Part shown: piece by piece, positions 1-5,156 of the stretch | How positions within the stretch are numbered: position 1 is the stretch's first letter | Layout: each line of letters opens with the position of its first letter | NCBI GenBank assembly: GCA_964372035.1 | Contig: CAYJPK010000111.1 | Coordinates: 1 to 5,278, forward strand | Length of the DNA: 5,278 nt | DNA from: CAYJPK01 sp964372035 | GTDB lineage: Bacteria > Desulfobacterota > Desulfovibrionia > Desulfovibrionales > Desulfovibrionaceae | Reading direction: 5' to 3' | Program-made: the position numbers and the translations under genes | The notes under the pieces: model-generated | The model's input: the letters and a program-made list of their open reading frames with translations, nothing else | What the model was told of the DNA's origin: nothing | Database searches by the model: none

Positions 1-2
1 AA

Positions 3-53
3 GTGGCTAAGCCACCCTCTAATGACAATACTGAAAATTATTTAATGGTTTAA
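3..53 (+). CDS. Possible C-terminal end of a + strand gene (partial)
   Basis: Reading frame 3 is open from the window edge and ends in TAA at 51-53, giving 16 residues that finish in NYLMV. Codon choice (AAT, GAC, ACT, GAA, TAT, TTA) matches the rest of this AT-rich window. A strong + strand terminator follows about 45 bases later, as expected for a gene entering from the left. Frame 1 also stays open, to a TAA at 43-45, so the frame is not certain, and no function can be read from so short a tail. A small GTGGC/GCCAC hairpin lies at 3-15. Confidence 0.35.
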   Translation: MAKPPSNDNTENYLMV

Positions 54-96
54 TATTTATTGACGACTAATTAAAAAAATAATTCCCAATAAATAA

Positions 97-148
97 ACTC
101 CCTTTATTGGCATGAAATAATTCATATCAATAAAGGGAGTATTTTTTT
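97..148 (+). terminator. Strong intrinsic terminator, partly bidirectional
   Basis: A perfect 13-base-pair stem (97-109 with 128-140, ACTCCCTTTATTG and its complement) continues inward as ATGAA/TTCAT (112-116 with 121-125) around the four-base loop ATAA. Seven T residues follow at 142-148, so it fits termination of + strand transcripts from the left. Read on the - strand the stem is followed by TTATTTATT, a weaker tail, so it may also end transcripts of the receptor gene. Confidence 0.85.
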
Positions 149-149
149 A

Positions 150-189
150 ATAAAGCTTGGAGGAAGGTTGCCAAGCTTTATACTTTTTT
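150..189 (+). terminator. Second hairpin between the terminator and the receptor stop codon
   Basis: An 11-base-pair stem (150-160 with 171-181, core AAAGCTTGG/CCAAGCTTT) has a 10-base loop. On the + strand it is followed by TAC and then TTTTTT at 184-189, so it looks like a back-up + strand terminator that protects the receptor gene from antisense read-through. On the - strand it falls in the 3' untranslated region of the receptor mRNA and is followed by an A run, not a T run. There it would act only as a 3' stabilising hairpin. Confidence 0.6.
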
Positions 190-190
190 A

Positions 191-2218
191 TTAGAAACGT
201 GCACCAAATGCAACGTTAGCTGTTAAACCTGGTTGAAAATCGGTATAGCTTGTATAATGCTTATATTTATGGTCAAAGAGGTTAAGTAAATCTATTTGAA
301 TGAAATAGTCATTATCAATACCAAAATCAAGCCCCATTGAAAGGTTAAGGGTTGTGAAAGCATCAGTTGTTACGTTTTTACTAACATAGCTTCCACCCTC
401 ATAAACATATGCAGAATAATCTACTTCAGAGTTATAAATGCCGTATAAATCAGCATTAAAGCGTACATTGTTCTTTACAAAGGTATGGTCGTAACGTAAA
501 CCAAAGCGGGCACTTACAGCTGGAACACCATAGTTATCATGGGTTTCATCACCCCATACATCTTTTCTATCAATATATGAACCTACAAAATATGGCTCAA
601 GTCCCATGTCAAACTTATATGAAAGAGCTAACTCAACACCCTTTGTTTTACTTGAGTCTAAGTTAATCCACTGTGTCCAGGTTGCACCATCAATAACAAC
701 ACCAGTAGTTGAGATGCGTTGTTCTGATTCATTGTAGTACAAGGATAAATCAGCTGACAATTTACCATCATCATATCTTGCACCGATTTCCCAGTTGTCA
801 GAGGTTTCAGGTTTTAAATCTGGATTACCTTTGAAGCCACCATGAGCTGATGGAATATCAAGATATTTATTATAGAAAGTTGGAGCTCTAAAGCCTTGTG
901 ACCAAGTTGCACGAAGTGCTAAGTTGTCAATGCCTTGCCATACTAAGCCAACATTGAAGACTACATCACTTTCTGTACCATCAGATGAACCTTGCGGTGT
1001 ATAACCTGTACGATGTGAACCATCAGGATTAAGTTCTTCTCTTCTTTCAATTTCAGTTGTATAATTGATATATCTAGCACCATAGCTGAATGTAAAATCA
1101 GCAGGTAAATAGTGTTCTACAGCAGCAAAGCCAGCTAAAGTATCAGCATGCGCATCACGTAAGTTTTGTGAACCAGCTAATACAGTGCCAGAAGTTTTAC
1201 TATAAATTCTGTCATAGTCATATTCTTCATGCAACCAATCTAAGCCAGCAATGATATAAGTATGATCTTGGATTGTCCAGTCAGATTGAAGTGTTGCACC
1301 ATAGTTAGTAATAATAGTTTCAGTACTATATACTGATGCATAATCTTTCTTTGAATAATTATAATAGAAGCTGTTAATTTTTACTGATGGTAAAAAAGAT
1401 GCTAAATCAGTAAATTTAAACTCAGCAGCATACCTATCTGTATAGTTTTCACTATCTTCATAGCTTACACTTTCAAGAGTTTGGTCATAATGCTCATAGT
1501 TTAAGCTAGCACTAAAATGCTCTGAAAAGTCATAACCAACCCAAGTATTTAAATCCCATGCCTGACTTTGATTGCCTTTCATTTCTGTGTGATATGACAT
1601 ATAATTGTCATAATCTTCCGCAGAACCTAAAACACGGTATGAAAATTTATCTACCTTACCATAAAGGCTTGCACTATACATATTAGAGTTTGTTGCACCT
1701 TGATATGCATATCTTACAGAGCCTTGAACTGGTTTTGTACCACCTTTTTTAGTGATAATATTAATAACGCCACCTAATGCCTCTGAACCATAAAGAACAG
1801 TTGCTGGACCTTTAACAACCTCGATACGCTCAATAATTGCTGGATCAATTCTTAAATCATCACCGTGACCATGAAAAACTGTACTTACTTTTGCACCATC
1901 AATTAAAACTAAAGTTTCGCCACTTCCTTCACCACGAATCATAATTCTATTTGTTGATGGATCACCACTTGAAGAAACTTGAACGCCTGGAATATCTTTT
2001 AAAAGATCTTGCAACCTTGTTGCCGCTGTTCTTTCAATTTCTTCTTGAGTAATGACATTTACTGAATATGGAACGTCCATAATCTCTTGAACTTTTCTAC
2101 CAGTTGTAACTTCAACAGGCTCGGTTGTGATACTTTCAGCTGCCATGGCACTAAAGCTTGTCGCAAAAAACATGCTTGCTGTTACTGCTAGTGTTGGTAA
2201 CTTCTTAAATTTTAACAT
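191..2218 (-). CDS. TonB-dependent outer-membrane receptor, candidate heme receptor
   Basis: This 675-residue protein is an outer-membrane gated porin that would import a scarce ligand using TonB energy. Residues 1-27 form a Sec signal peptide (basic start, hydrophobic core, SAMA-A cleavage site). EPVEVTTG at 33-40 is a TonB-box-like segment. The plug runs from about 43 to 160, with LVLIDGAK at 103-110 and RIEVVKGPATVLYGSEALGG at 131-150. The barrel follows and ends in the classic terminal Phe (GARF). FRAP at 443-446 and NPDLKPE at 465-471 are motifs seen in heme receptors (HemR/ShuA type) and also in CirA-like siderophore receptors. His118 sits seven residues before DPA in the plug, and His459 lies between FRAP and NPDL. 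Both match where I recall the two heme-ligating histidines in HemR/ShuA. Heme as ligand is therefore an inference; a siderophore or cobalamin is the alternative. The start has AGGGAG five bases upstream. No TonB or ABC transporter genes are adjacent. Confidence 0.93.
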   Translation of the reverse strand: MLKFKKLPTLAVTASMFFATSFSAMAAESITTEPVEVTTGRKVQEIMDVPYSVNVITQEEIERTAATRLQDLLKDIPGVQVSSSGDPSTNRIMIRGEGSGETLVLIDGAKVSTVFHGHGDDLRIDPAIIERIEVVKGPATVLYGSEALGGVINIITKKGGTKPVQGSVRYAYQGATNSNMYSASLYGKVDKFSYRVLGSAEDYDNYMSYHTEMKGNQSQAWDLNTWVGYDFSEHFSASLNYEHYDQTLESVSYEDSENYTDRYAAEFKFTDLASFLPSVKINSFYYNYSKKDYASVYSTETIITNYGATLQSDWTIQDHTYIIAGLDWLHEEYDYDRIYSKTSGTVLAGSQNLRDAHADTLAGFAAVEHYLPADFTFSYGARYINYTTEIERREELNPDGSHRTGYTPQGSSDGTESDVVFNVGLVWQGIDNLALRATWSQGFRAPTFYNKYLDIPSAHGGFKGNPDLKPETSDNWEIGARYDDGKLSADLSLYYNESEQRISTTGVVIDGATWTQWINLDSSKTKGVELALSYKFDMGLEPYFVGSYIDRKDVWGDETHDNYGVPAVSARFGLRYDHTFVKNNVRFNADLYGIYNSEVDYSAYVYEGGSYVSKNVTTDAFTTLNLSMGLDFGIDNDYFIQIDLLNLFDHKYKHYTSYTDFQPGLTANVAFGARF

Positions 2219-2245
2219 TATAACTCCCTTATATTGTTTTTTTAC

Positions 2246-2275
2246 AAATTAAGTTTTATTAATCGAACTTAATTT
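2246..2275. promoter_or_regulatory. Operator-like palindrome upstream of the receptor gene
   Basis: Two perfect 10-base arms, AAATTAAGTT (2246-2255) and AACTTAATTT (2266-2275), flank a 10-base spacer. Measured from its centre (2260.5), AAGTTT and its partner fall at the same offsets as in the three other sites at 3989-4014, 4613-4638 and 4794-4817. It lies about 43 bases before the start codon, just downstream of the predicted transcription start, a position typical of repression. The binding protein is unknown. Confidence 0.7.
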
Positions 2276-2291
2276 ATAAGATAAAATAGTT

Positions 2292-2318
2292 TTTATATAA
2301 ACAAATTATATTTGTCAA
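2292..2318 (-). promoter_or_regulatory. Predicted sigma70-type promoter of the receptor gene
   Basis: On the - strand a perfect TTGACA (2318-2313) is followed after 15 bases by TATAAA (2297-2292). TAAAAA with 17-base spacing is the alternative -10. The palindrome at 2246-2275 lies immediately downstream. Confidence 0.55.
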
Positions 2319-2326
2319 GTAGAATA

Positions 2327-2355
2327 TTTACAACTAAACTAATTTTGTATAAAAT
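2327..2355 (+). promoter_or_regulatory. Predicted promoter of the hydrolase gene
   Basis: TTTACA (2327-2332) precedes TAAAAT (2350-2355) at 17 bases, or TATAAA (2348-2353) at 15 bases. It lies back to back with the receptor promoter in the divergent region. I see no copy of the AAGTTT-N8-AAACTT palindrome on this side. Confidence 0.4.
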
Positions 2356-2397
2356 ATAAACCATGCTTTTAGTTTTCTTATAACAAGTGAGAATTAA

Positions 2398-3423
2398 ATG
2401 AAAAAAATGATATTTAACTTATTAATTATTATAACTATCAGTTATTTAATTGATTTTGCTCAAGCACAGCGCCTAGACGCTTTAAACGTAAATTCTTCAA
2501 CTGATTTTCAAGAGCTTTGCTTTTACCTAGGTGATAAGCCTCCACTTAGTGCAATTTTAACCATTCCAAATCACACTAAAAAAGTACCTGTTGTTTTACT
2601 GCTTCAGGGTTCAGGTTCTCTAGATAAAGACTCCACAATTTTCGAAAACAAGCCCTTTAGAGATATTGCGCATGGCTTAGCCAAAAAAGGAATTGCCAGC
2701 TTAAGATATGATAAAAGATTTTTCGCATATCCAAAACAAGCCCAAAAACTCGGTGCAAATGTCAATTTGAAAGATGAGTATTTAAATGATGTAAGCATTG
2801 CAATAAATATATTAGAAAGAAATGAGCTAATTGAGGCTGAAAGTATTTTTGTGCTCGGGCATTCTTTAGCTGGCGGATTAACTCCAGCTATTGCCTTTGA
2901 ACACAACAGCATAAATGGAATAATCTCAATGGCAGGTTCTTTGCGTCCTCTTTATGAGATTTCCTACGACCAAAACTTAATACTAAAAGAAAGCTTAGAT
3001 CTATCTCACTATGATGAGAAAACTCAGCAAGTTTTAAGAAAACAATTTAGAAAAGTGGAAGAAGACATTAATATTTTGCGAAATGAACTAGAAAAAACAG
3101 ATGACAGCAGAATTTTACTCGGCTTATATGCTGGCTATCAGAAATCCTTGCAAAAATATAGTGGGCAAAATTTTATAAGCAAAATTGATATACCAATACT
3201 GGTACTACATGGGTCTGATGATTTTCAAGTTTTTGCAGATAAGGATTTTACTCTATGGGAAAAGACCTTGGAAAACAGAAAAAATGCAAAGCTTATAATT
3301 TATGAAGGCTTAAATCATTTAATGATGCCATCTAACAACAAAAAGAATTTCGATGAATATAAAACAAGAAATCATGTTAGTGAAAAAGTAATTGATGACA
3401 TTGCTGACTTTATTCTTCAATAA
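2398..3423 (+). CDS. Exported alpha/beta hydrolase (serine esterase-like)
   Basis: This 341-residue protein begins with a basic and hydrophobic segment ending in AQAQ near residue 24, a likely Sec signal peptide, so the enzyme probably acts in the periplasm. The mature part is an alpha/beta-hydrolase fold: QGSG at 70-73 resembles an oxyanion loop, the nucleophile elbow GHSLAG at 154-159 gives Ser156, HGSDDFQV at 271-278 gives the acid (Asp275 or Asp274), and LNH at 305-307 gives the catalytic His307. The NKPFRDIAHGLAKKGIASLR stretch (84-103) followed by YDKR is typical of exported COG1073-like hydrolases. About 90 residues between the elbow and the acid form a helical, charged cap that would set substrate choice. 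The substrate cannot be read from sequence; ester cleavage is the family default. A weak GTGAGA site precedes the chosen ATG. The gene is divergent from the receptor and convergent with the 101-residue gene. Any link to ligand processing, such as siderophore ester cleavage, is speculation. Confidence 0.88.
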   Translation: MKKMIFNLLIIITISYLIDFAQAQRLDALNVNSSTDFQELCFYLGDKPPLSAILTIPNHTKKVPVVLLLQGSGSLDKDSTIFENKPFRDIAHGLAKKGIASLRYDKRFFAYPKQAQKLGANVNLKDEYLNDVSIAINILERNELIEAESIFVLGHSLAGGLTPAIAFEHNSINGIISMAGSLRPLYEISYDQNLILKESLDLSHYDEKTQQVLRKQFRKVEEDINILRNELEKTDDSRILLGLYAGYQKSLQKYSGQNFISKIDIPILVLHGSDDFQVFADKDFTLWEKTLENRKNAKLIIYEGLNHLMMPSNNKKNFDEYKTRNHVSEKVIDDIADFILQ

Positions 3424-3459
3424 AAAGATTTAATTTTTGTCCAAAGAACTAAAGAAGAA

Positions 3460-3542
3460 AGAACTGCCTATAAAAATAGACAGTTCTAGTAGGAGGACTA
3501 GTAATAATGTAAGTAATCTTTGTGGTGCAAGATTTCTTACAT
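3460..3542. other. Three consecutive hairpins in a gene-free stretch (possible structured RNA)
   Basis: Hairpin 1 pairs 3460-3471 with 3476-3487 (AGAACTG and CAGTTCT ends, one C-A mismatch, loop AAAA). Hairpin 2 pairs CTAGT (3486-3490) with ACTAG (3497-3501) around the six-base loop AGGAGG. Hairpin 3 pairs 3507-3520 with 3529-3542, a 14-position stem with one T-T mismatch. None has a good + strand T tract. Read on the - strand, hairpin 1 is followed by a pyrimidine-rich TTTCTTCTTT stretch, so the set may be the 3' untranslated region and terminator of the 101-residue gene, or a separate small RNA on either strand. I do not recognise it as a known RNA family. Confidence 0.5.
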
Positions 3543-3596
3543 AATTATCATGTTATATAAAACAATCGTTATTTATTAGTTAAAGTTTAGAATTTA

Positions 3597-3902
3597 TTAA
3601 CCCTTCATGCTACGTTTAGAAGCTTTAAGAGGGTTAACTTTAGCTGCACTTTCTTTTGGCAACTTAGGAATTAAATGTTTATTTTCCTCAAAAACATTCG
3701 TATAGTCCACACCTAAAGCAACAATTCTATCTTGCATTAATGAGCGTGCACAATAGCGATTAGGATCAGCTAAATTCTTGCCAACATATTTTGACGCTGT
3801 TAAATAAAGACCTCTGTTGTCAATTGCAAGTAAAAGCGGAATATTATTTTCTTCAATATCTTGTAAAATCATTTCTTGTGCAGTTCCAAAACGTGTTATC
3901 AT
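3597..3902 (-). CDS. Unrecognised 101-residue protein, probably co-regulated with flavodoxin
   Basis: I do not recognise this family. The protein is probably cytoplasmic: there is no signal peptide or membrane segment. Residues 1-20 (with an acidic QDIEENN patch) would form a helix. Residues 21-36 (IPLLLAIDNRGLYLTA) look like a strand-turn-strand. A polar middle section holds the only Cys (52) in NRYCARSLMQDR, and VALGVDYTNVFEEN follows at 61-74. The tail after about residue 80 is Lys-, Pro- and Ser-rich and strongly basic, probably flexible. It looks like a real gene: AGGAG lies seven bases before the ATG, a TTGACA promoter lies upstream, and amino-acid content is balanced. The palindrome at 3989-4014 matches those before flavodoxin and the receptor, which suggests a role in the same (probably iron-related) response. 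The basic tail could bind nucleic acid or an acidic partner, but this is only inference. Confidence 0.75.
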   Translation of the reverse strand: MITRFGTAQEMILQDIEENNIPLLLAIDNRGLYLTASKYVGKNLADPNRYCARSLMQDRIVALGVDYTNVFEENKHLIPKLPKESAAKVNPLKASKRSMKG

Positions 3903-3943
3903 ATTATAACTCCTATACTGAAATATTTACTTACTCATTATTT

Positions 3944-3955
3944 CTTGAGCTCAAG
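3944..3955. repeat. Perfect 12-base palindrome in the leader of the 101-residue gene
   Basis: CTTGAGCTCAAG is fully self-complementary with no spacer. It lies at or just after the predicted transcription start (about 3954), 42-53 bases before the start codon. It could be a second operator; with no loop it is a poor RNA hairpin. It differs from the AAGTTT palindrome. Confidence 0.35.
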
Positions 3956-3960
3956 CAAAG

Positions 3961-3987
3961 ACTATATGACTTTGGTTTGAATGTCAA
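3961..3987 (-). promoter_or_regulatory. Predicted promoter of the 101-residue gene
   Basis: On the - strand TTGACA (3987-3982) is followed after 15 bases by TATAGT (3966-3961). The spacing is short of the usual 17, as in the candidate promoters of the receptor and the Cys-rich gene. The AAGTTT palindrome lies directly upstream of the -35 box, unlike at the other genes. Confidence 0.5.
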
Positions 3988-3988
3988 C

Positions 3989-4014
3989 ATAAAGTTTTAT
4001 CTTTCAAACTATTT
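3989..4014. promoter_or_regulatory. Operator-like palindrome upstream of the 101-residue gene
   Basis: AAGTTT (3992-3997) and AAACT (4006-4010) are separated by eight bases, centred on 4001.5, in the same geometry as the flavodoxin site. The left context ATAAAGTTT is identical to the flavodoxin site. The right arm has one mismatch at its outer base. The centre lies about 100 bases from the start codon, upstream of the -35 box, so the regulator might activate here, or a promoter might be missed. Confidence 0.6.
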
Positions 4015-4057
4015 GTAAAATTATGTTTTTAAAAAGTGTGTATCAAATATAAATTGT

Positions 4058-4097
4058 AAAAATAGTAGCTGCTCTATTTTATAAAACAGCTACTATT
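4058..4097 (-). terminator. Intrinsic terminator of the flavodoxin gene
   Basis: A perfect 11-base-pair stem, AATAGTAGCTG (4061-4071) with CAGCTACTATT (4087-4097), encloses a 15-base loop. On the - strand it runs into a T tract (4062-4058). It lies about 36 bases after the flavodoxin stop codon and ends its transcript before the leader of the 101-residue gene, so the two - strand genes are probably separate transcription units. Confidence 0.8.
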
Positions 4098-4132
4098 ATA
4101 CCTAGAATTGTTGAGAATTAAAAACCCTATAA

Positions 4133-4579
4133 TTATAGAGCTCCATCAACACTTTGAGCAAATGATTTAACTTCGTCAGCGTTGTCGCTTGCATCGCCCT
4201 CAACTTTTAAACCTGTAACCATGATAGTTGCACCAGCTTCACCAGCTTTTTCTTCAATGTAGTCAACGCCTCCGCAATATAATTCATATGCAGTATCACC
4301 AGAAGCAAAAGCACCAACTTTAATGCCCTTGAGACCCATTTTATCAAAGTTACCATCATATTTTTCAAAGTCGCTTTGAAGTTCAATTGTATCAATACCC
4401 CAAATTGATACGCCCATAAGAACACAATCATAGCCATTTGCTAAACCGTCAGCTTCAACATCAGCTGCACTTTGGCAATCAACATCATGACCTTTTGCTA
4501 CGAGTTCATCTTTAATCATTTCTGCAATAGATTCAGTGTTTCCAGTTTCTGAACCATAAACTATTCTAATTTTGCTCAT
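4133..4579 (-). CDS. Flavodoxin, short-chain Desulfovibrio type
   Basis: This 148-residue cytoplasmic FMN protein is a low-potential one-electron carrier that can replace ferredoxin when iron is scarce. The phosphate-binding loop GSETGNTE is at 9-16. The first isoalloxazine loop, SIWGID at 58-63, carries Trp60, and the second, ASGDTAYELYCG at 92-103, carries Tyr98. Length, Trp60, Tyr98 and Cys102 coincide in number with Desulfovibrio vulgaris flavodoxin as I recall it, with no insertion, so this is the short-chain class without the extra 20-residue loop. The protein is acidic, as usual for flavodoxins. AAGGAG precedes the ATG. It has its own promoter, an AAGTTT-N8-AAACTT palindrome at the transcription start, and its own terminator. 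Iron-starvation induction is known for many flavodoxins and would explain the operator shared with the TonB receptor. The redox partner is not encoded here. Confidence 0.97.
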   Translation of the reverse strand: MSKIRIVYGSETGNTESIAEMIKDELVAKGHDVDCQSAADVEADGLANGYDCVLMGVSIWGIDTIELQSDFEKYDGNFDKMGLKGIKVGAFASGDTAYELYCGGVDYIEEKAGEAGATIMVTGLKVEGDASDNADEVKSFAQSVDGAL

Positions 4580-4612
4580 TTAAAACTCCTTTTAGATGAT
4601 TTTATAATTAAT

Positions 4613-4638
4613 ATAAAGTTTGTATATTGAAACTTTAT
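4613..4638. promoter_or_regulatory. Operator-like palindrome upstream of flavodoxin
   Basis: Perfect nine-base arms ATAAAGTTT (4613-4621) and AAACTTTAT (4630-4638) flank eight bases (centre 4625.5). The site covers the predicted transcription start, about 47 bases before the start codon, which fits repression. On the - strand 4642-4630 reads ACAAATAAAGTTT, identical to 4789-4801 before the Cys-rich gene. Confidence 0.75.
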
Positions 4639-4642
4639 TTGT

Positions 4643-4671
4643 AAAATAAAATAACACTGTAACTTTGTCAA
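4643..4671 (-). promoter_or_regulatory. Predicted sigma70-type promoter of flavodoxin
   Basis: On the - strand TTGACA (4671-4666) is followed after exactly 17 bases by TATTTT (4648-4643). Transcription would start near 4636, inside the palindrome. Confidence 0.6.
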
Positions 4672-4780
4672 GCAATTATTTTTCATATAAAGTGTAAAAA
4701 TTTTTTATATTTAAAATTTCTAAAATCAATGATTTACCACTTTGTATTAAAATTATCAAAAAAAGAATATTAAAAATAGA

Positions 4781-4807
4781 TTGACGTAACAAATAAAGTT
4801 TGATAAT
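4781..4807 (+). promoter_or_regulatory. Predicted promoter of the Cys-rich protein gene
   Basis: TTGACG (4781-4786) is followed after 15 bases by GATAAT (4802-4807). The palindrome overlaps the spacer and the -10 box. TTGATA at 4800-4805 could instead serve as a -35 box, but no good -10 follows it. Confidence 0.4.
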
Positions 4808-4817
4808 TCTAATTTTA
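4794..4817. promoter_or_regulatory. Imperfect operator-like palindrome upstream of the Cys-rich gene
   Basis: TAAAGTTTGA and its partner TCTAATTTTA are symmetric about 4805.5 apart from two mismatched positions (4798/4813 and 4801/4810). The left arm sits inside ACAAATAAAGTTT (4789-4801), identical to the flavodoxin site, and AAGTTT falls at the same offset from the centre as at the other sites. The centre is about 50 bases before the start codon. Confidence 0.5.
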
Positions 4818-4855
4818 ATAAATTCAAAATTATTTATTCTATAAAGGAGAAGTTT

Positions 4856-5005
4856 ATGCAAAAAAACCAATATGACAATTATAATTTAGCCTCTGCTACT
4901 GGTTTAATCCCACTCTCACCTAACGCAACAAAAGAAAAAAAATCATGTGAAGGCTGTACAGGCTGTGGCAAAGATTGCGGGTGCAAAACTCATAAAAAAC
5001 CATAA
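4856..5005 (+). CDS. Small Cys-rich protein (49 aa), putative metal or Fe-S binding
   Basis: The ATG follows a good AAAGGAGA site five bases upstream, and the frame ends in TAA at 5003-5005. The N-terminal 30 residues are polar, with a short hydrophobic stretch LASATGLIPL (11-20), and carry no signal peptide or membrane span. Residues 31-43 read CEGCTGCGKDCGC, giving Cys31, 34, 37, 41 and 43 in the spacing CxxCxxCxxxCxC, and KTHKKP ends the chain with His46. The first four Cys match the CxxCxxCxxxC spacing of [4Fe-4S] ferredoxin motifs, but a single motif in so short a chain lacks the rest of a ferredoxin fold. A metallothionein-like metal buffer, an iron-sensing peptide or a metallochaperone are alternatives. 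It is divergent from flavodoxin, and both have the same upstream palindrome, so a role in iron or metal homeostasis is inferred. The - strand frame across this start is AT-rich noise. Confidence 0.8.
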   Translation: MQKNQYDNYNLASATGLIPLSPNATKEKKSCEGCTGCGKDCGCKTHKKP

Positions 5006-5024
5006 ATACATTTTCATAAATTTA

Positions 5025-5067
5025 AATTGATTTTTAAAGTTGATTTATTCATTTTACAAGTTGATTT
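5025..5067 (+). repeat. Short direct repeats after the Cys-rich gene
   Basis: AATTGATTT (5025-5033), AAGTTGATTT (5037-5046) and AAGTTGATTT (5058-5067) repeat in the same orientation, with the TTGATTT cores 13 and 21 bases apart. The rest of 5006-5157 shows no gene, no intrinsic terminator and no clear promoter. The repeats may be a chance effect of AT richness. Confidence 0.3.
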
Positions 5068-5156
5068 CTAAAGATATTTTTCAAATCATTTGTATCATAC
5101 CAACACAATTTATTAAAAATGCATATTCCAGTTTAATACTAGGCTTTTTATGCTCT

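Noticed and set aside
97..181. Paired hairpins considered as a mobile-element end or riboswitch
   Set aside because: The two stems are unrelated in sequence, show no target duplication and are each followed by T tracts, so terminators explain them.
2604..2912. 102-residue open frame on the - strand
   Set aside because: It lies wholly inside the hydrolase gene on the opposite strand, with Ser/Leu/Lys-rich low-information content and no supporting start signals.
3791..4018. 75-residue open frame on the + strand
   Set aside because: It overlaps the 101-residue gene and its promoter; Tyr/Leu/Phe-rich composition is typical of AT-rich noise.
4207..4437. 76-residue open frame on the - strand
   Set aside because: It is an alternative frame inside flavodoxin, whose own frame is certain from its FMN-binding motifs.
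4800..4812. Fur-box-like GATAATT before the Cys-rich gene
   Set aside because: Only one half resembles GATAATnATTATC and the other three promoters lack it, so the shared AAGTTT palindrome explains the region better.
4676..4870. 64-residue open frame on the - strand
   Set aside because: It lies in the AT-rich flavodoxin/Cys-rich intergenic region, consists mostly of Ile, Leu, Asn and Lys, and overlaps the better-supported start of the Cys-rich gene and its promoter.
5025..5067. Direct TTGATTT repeats considered as a CRISPR or iteron array
   Set aside because: Units are about 10 bases with unequal spacing, only three copies and no adjacent cas or replication gene.
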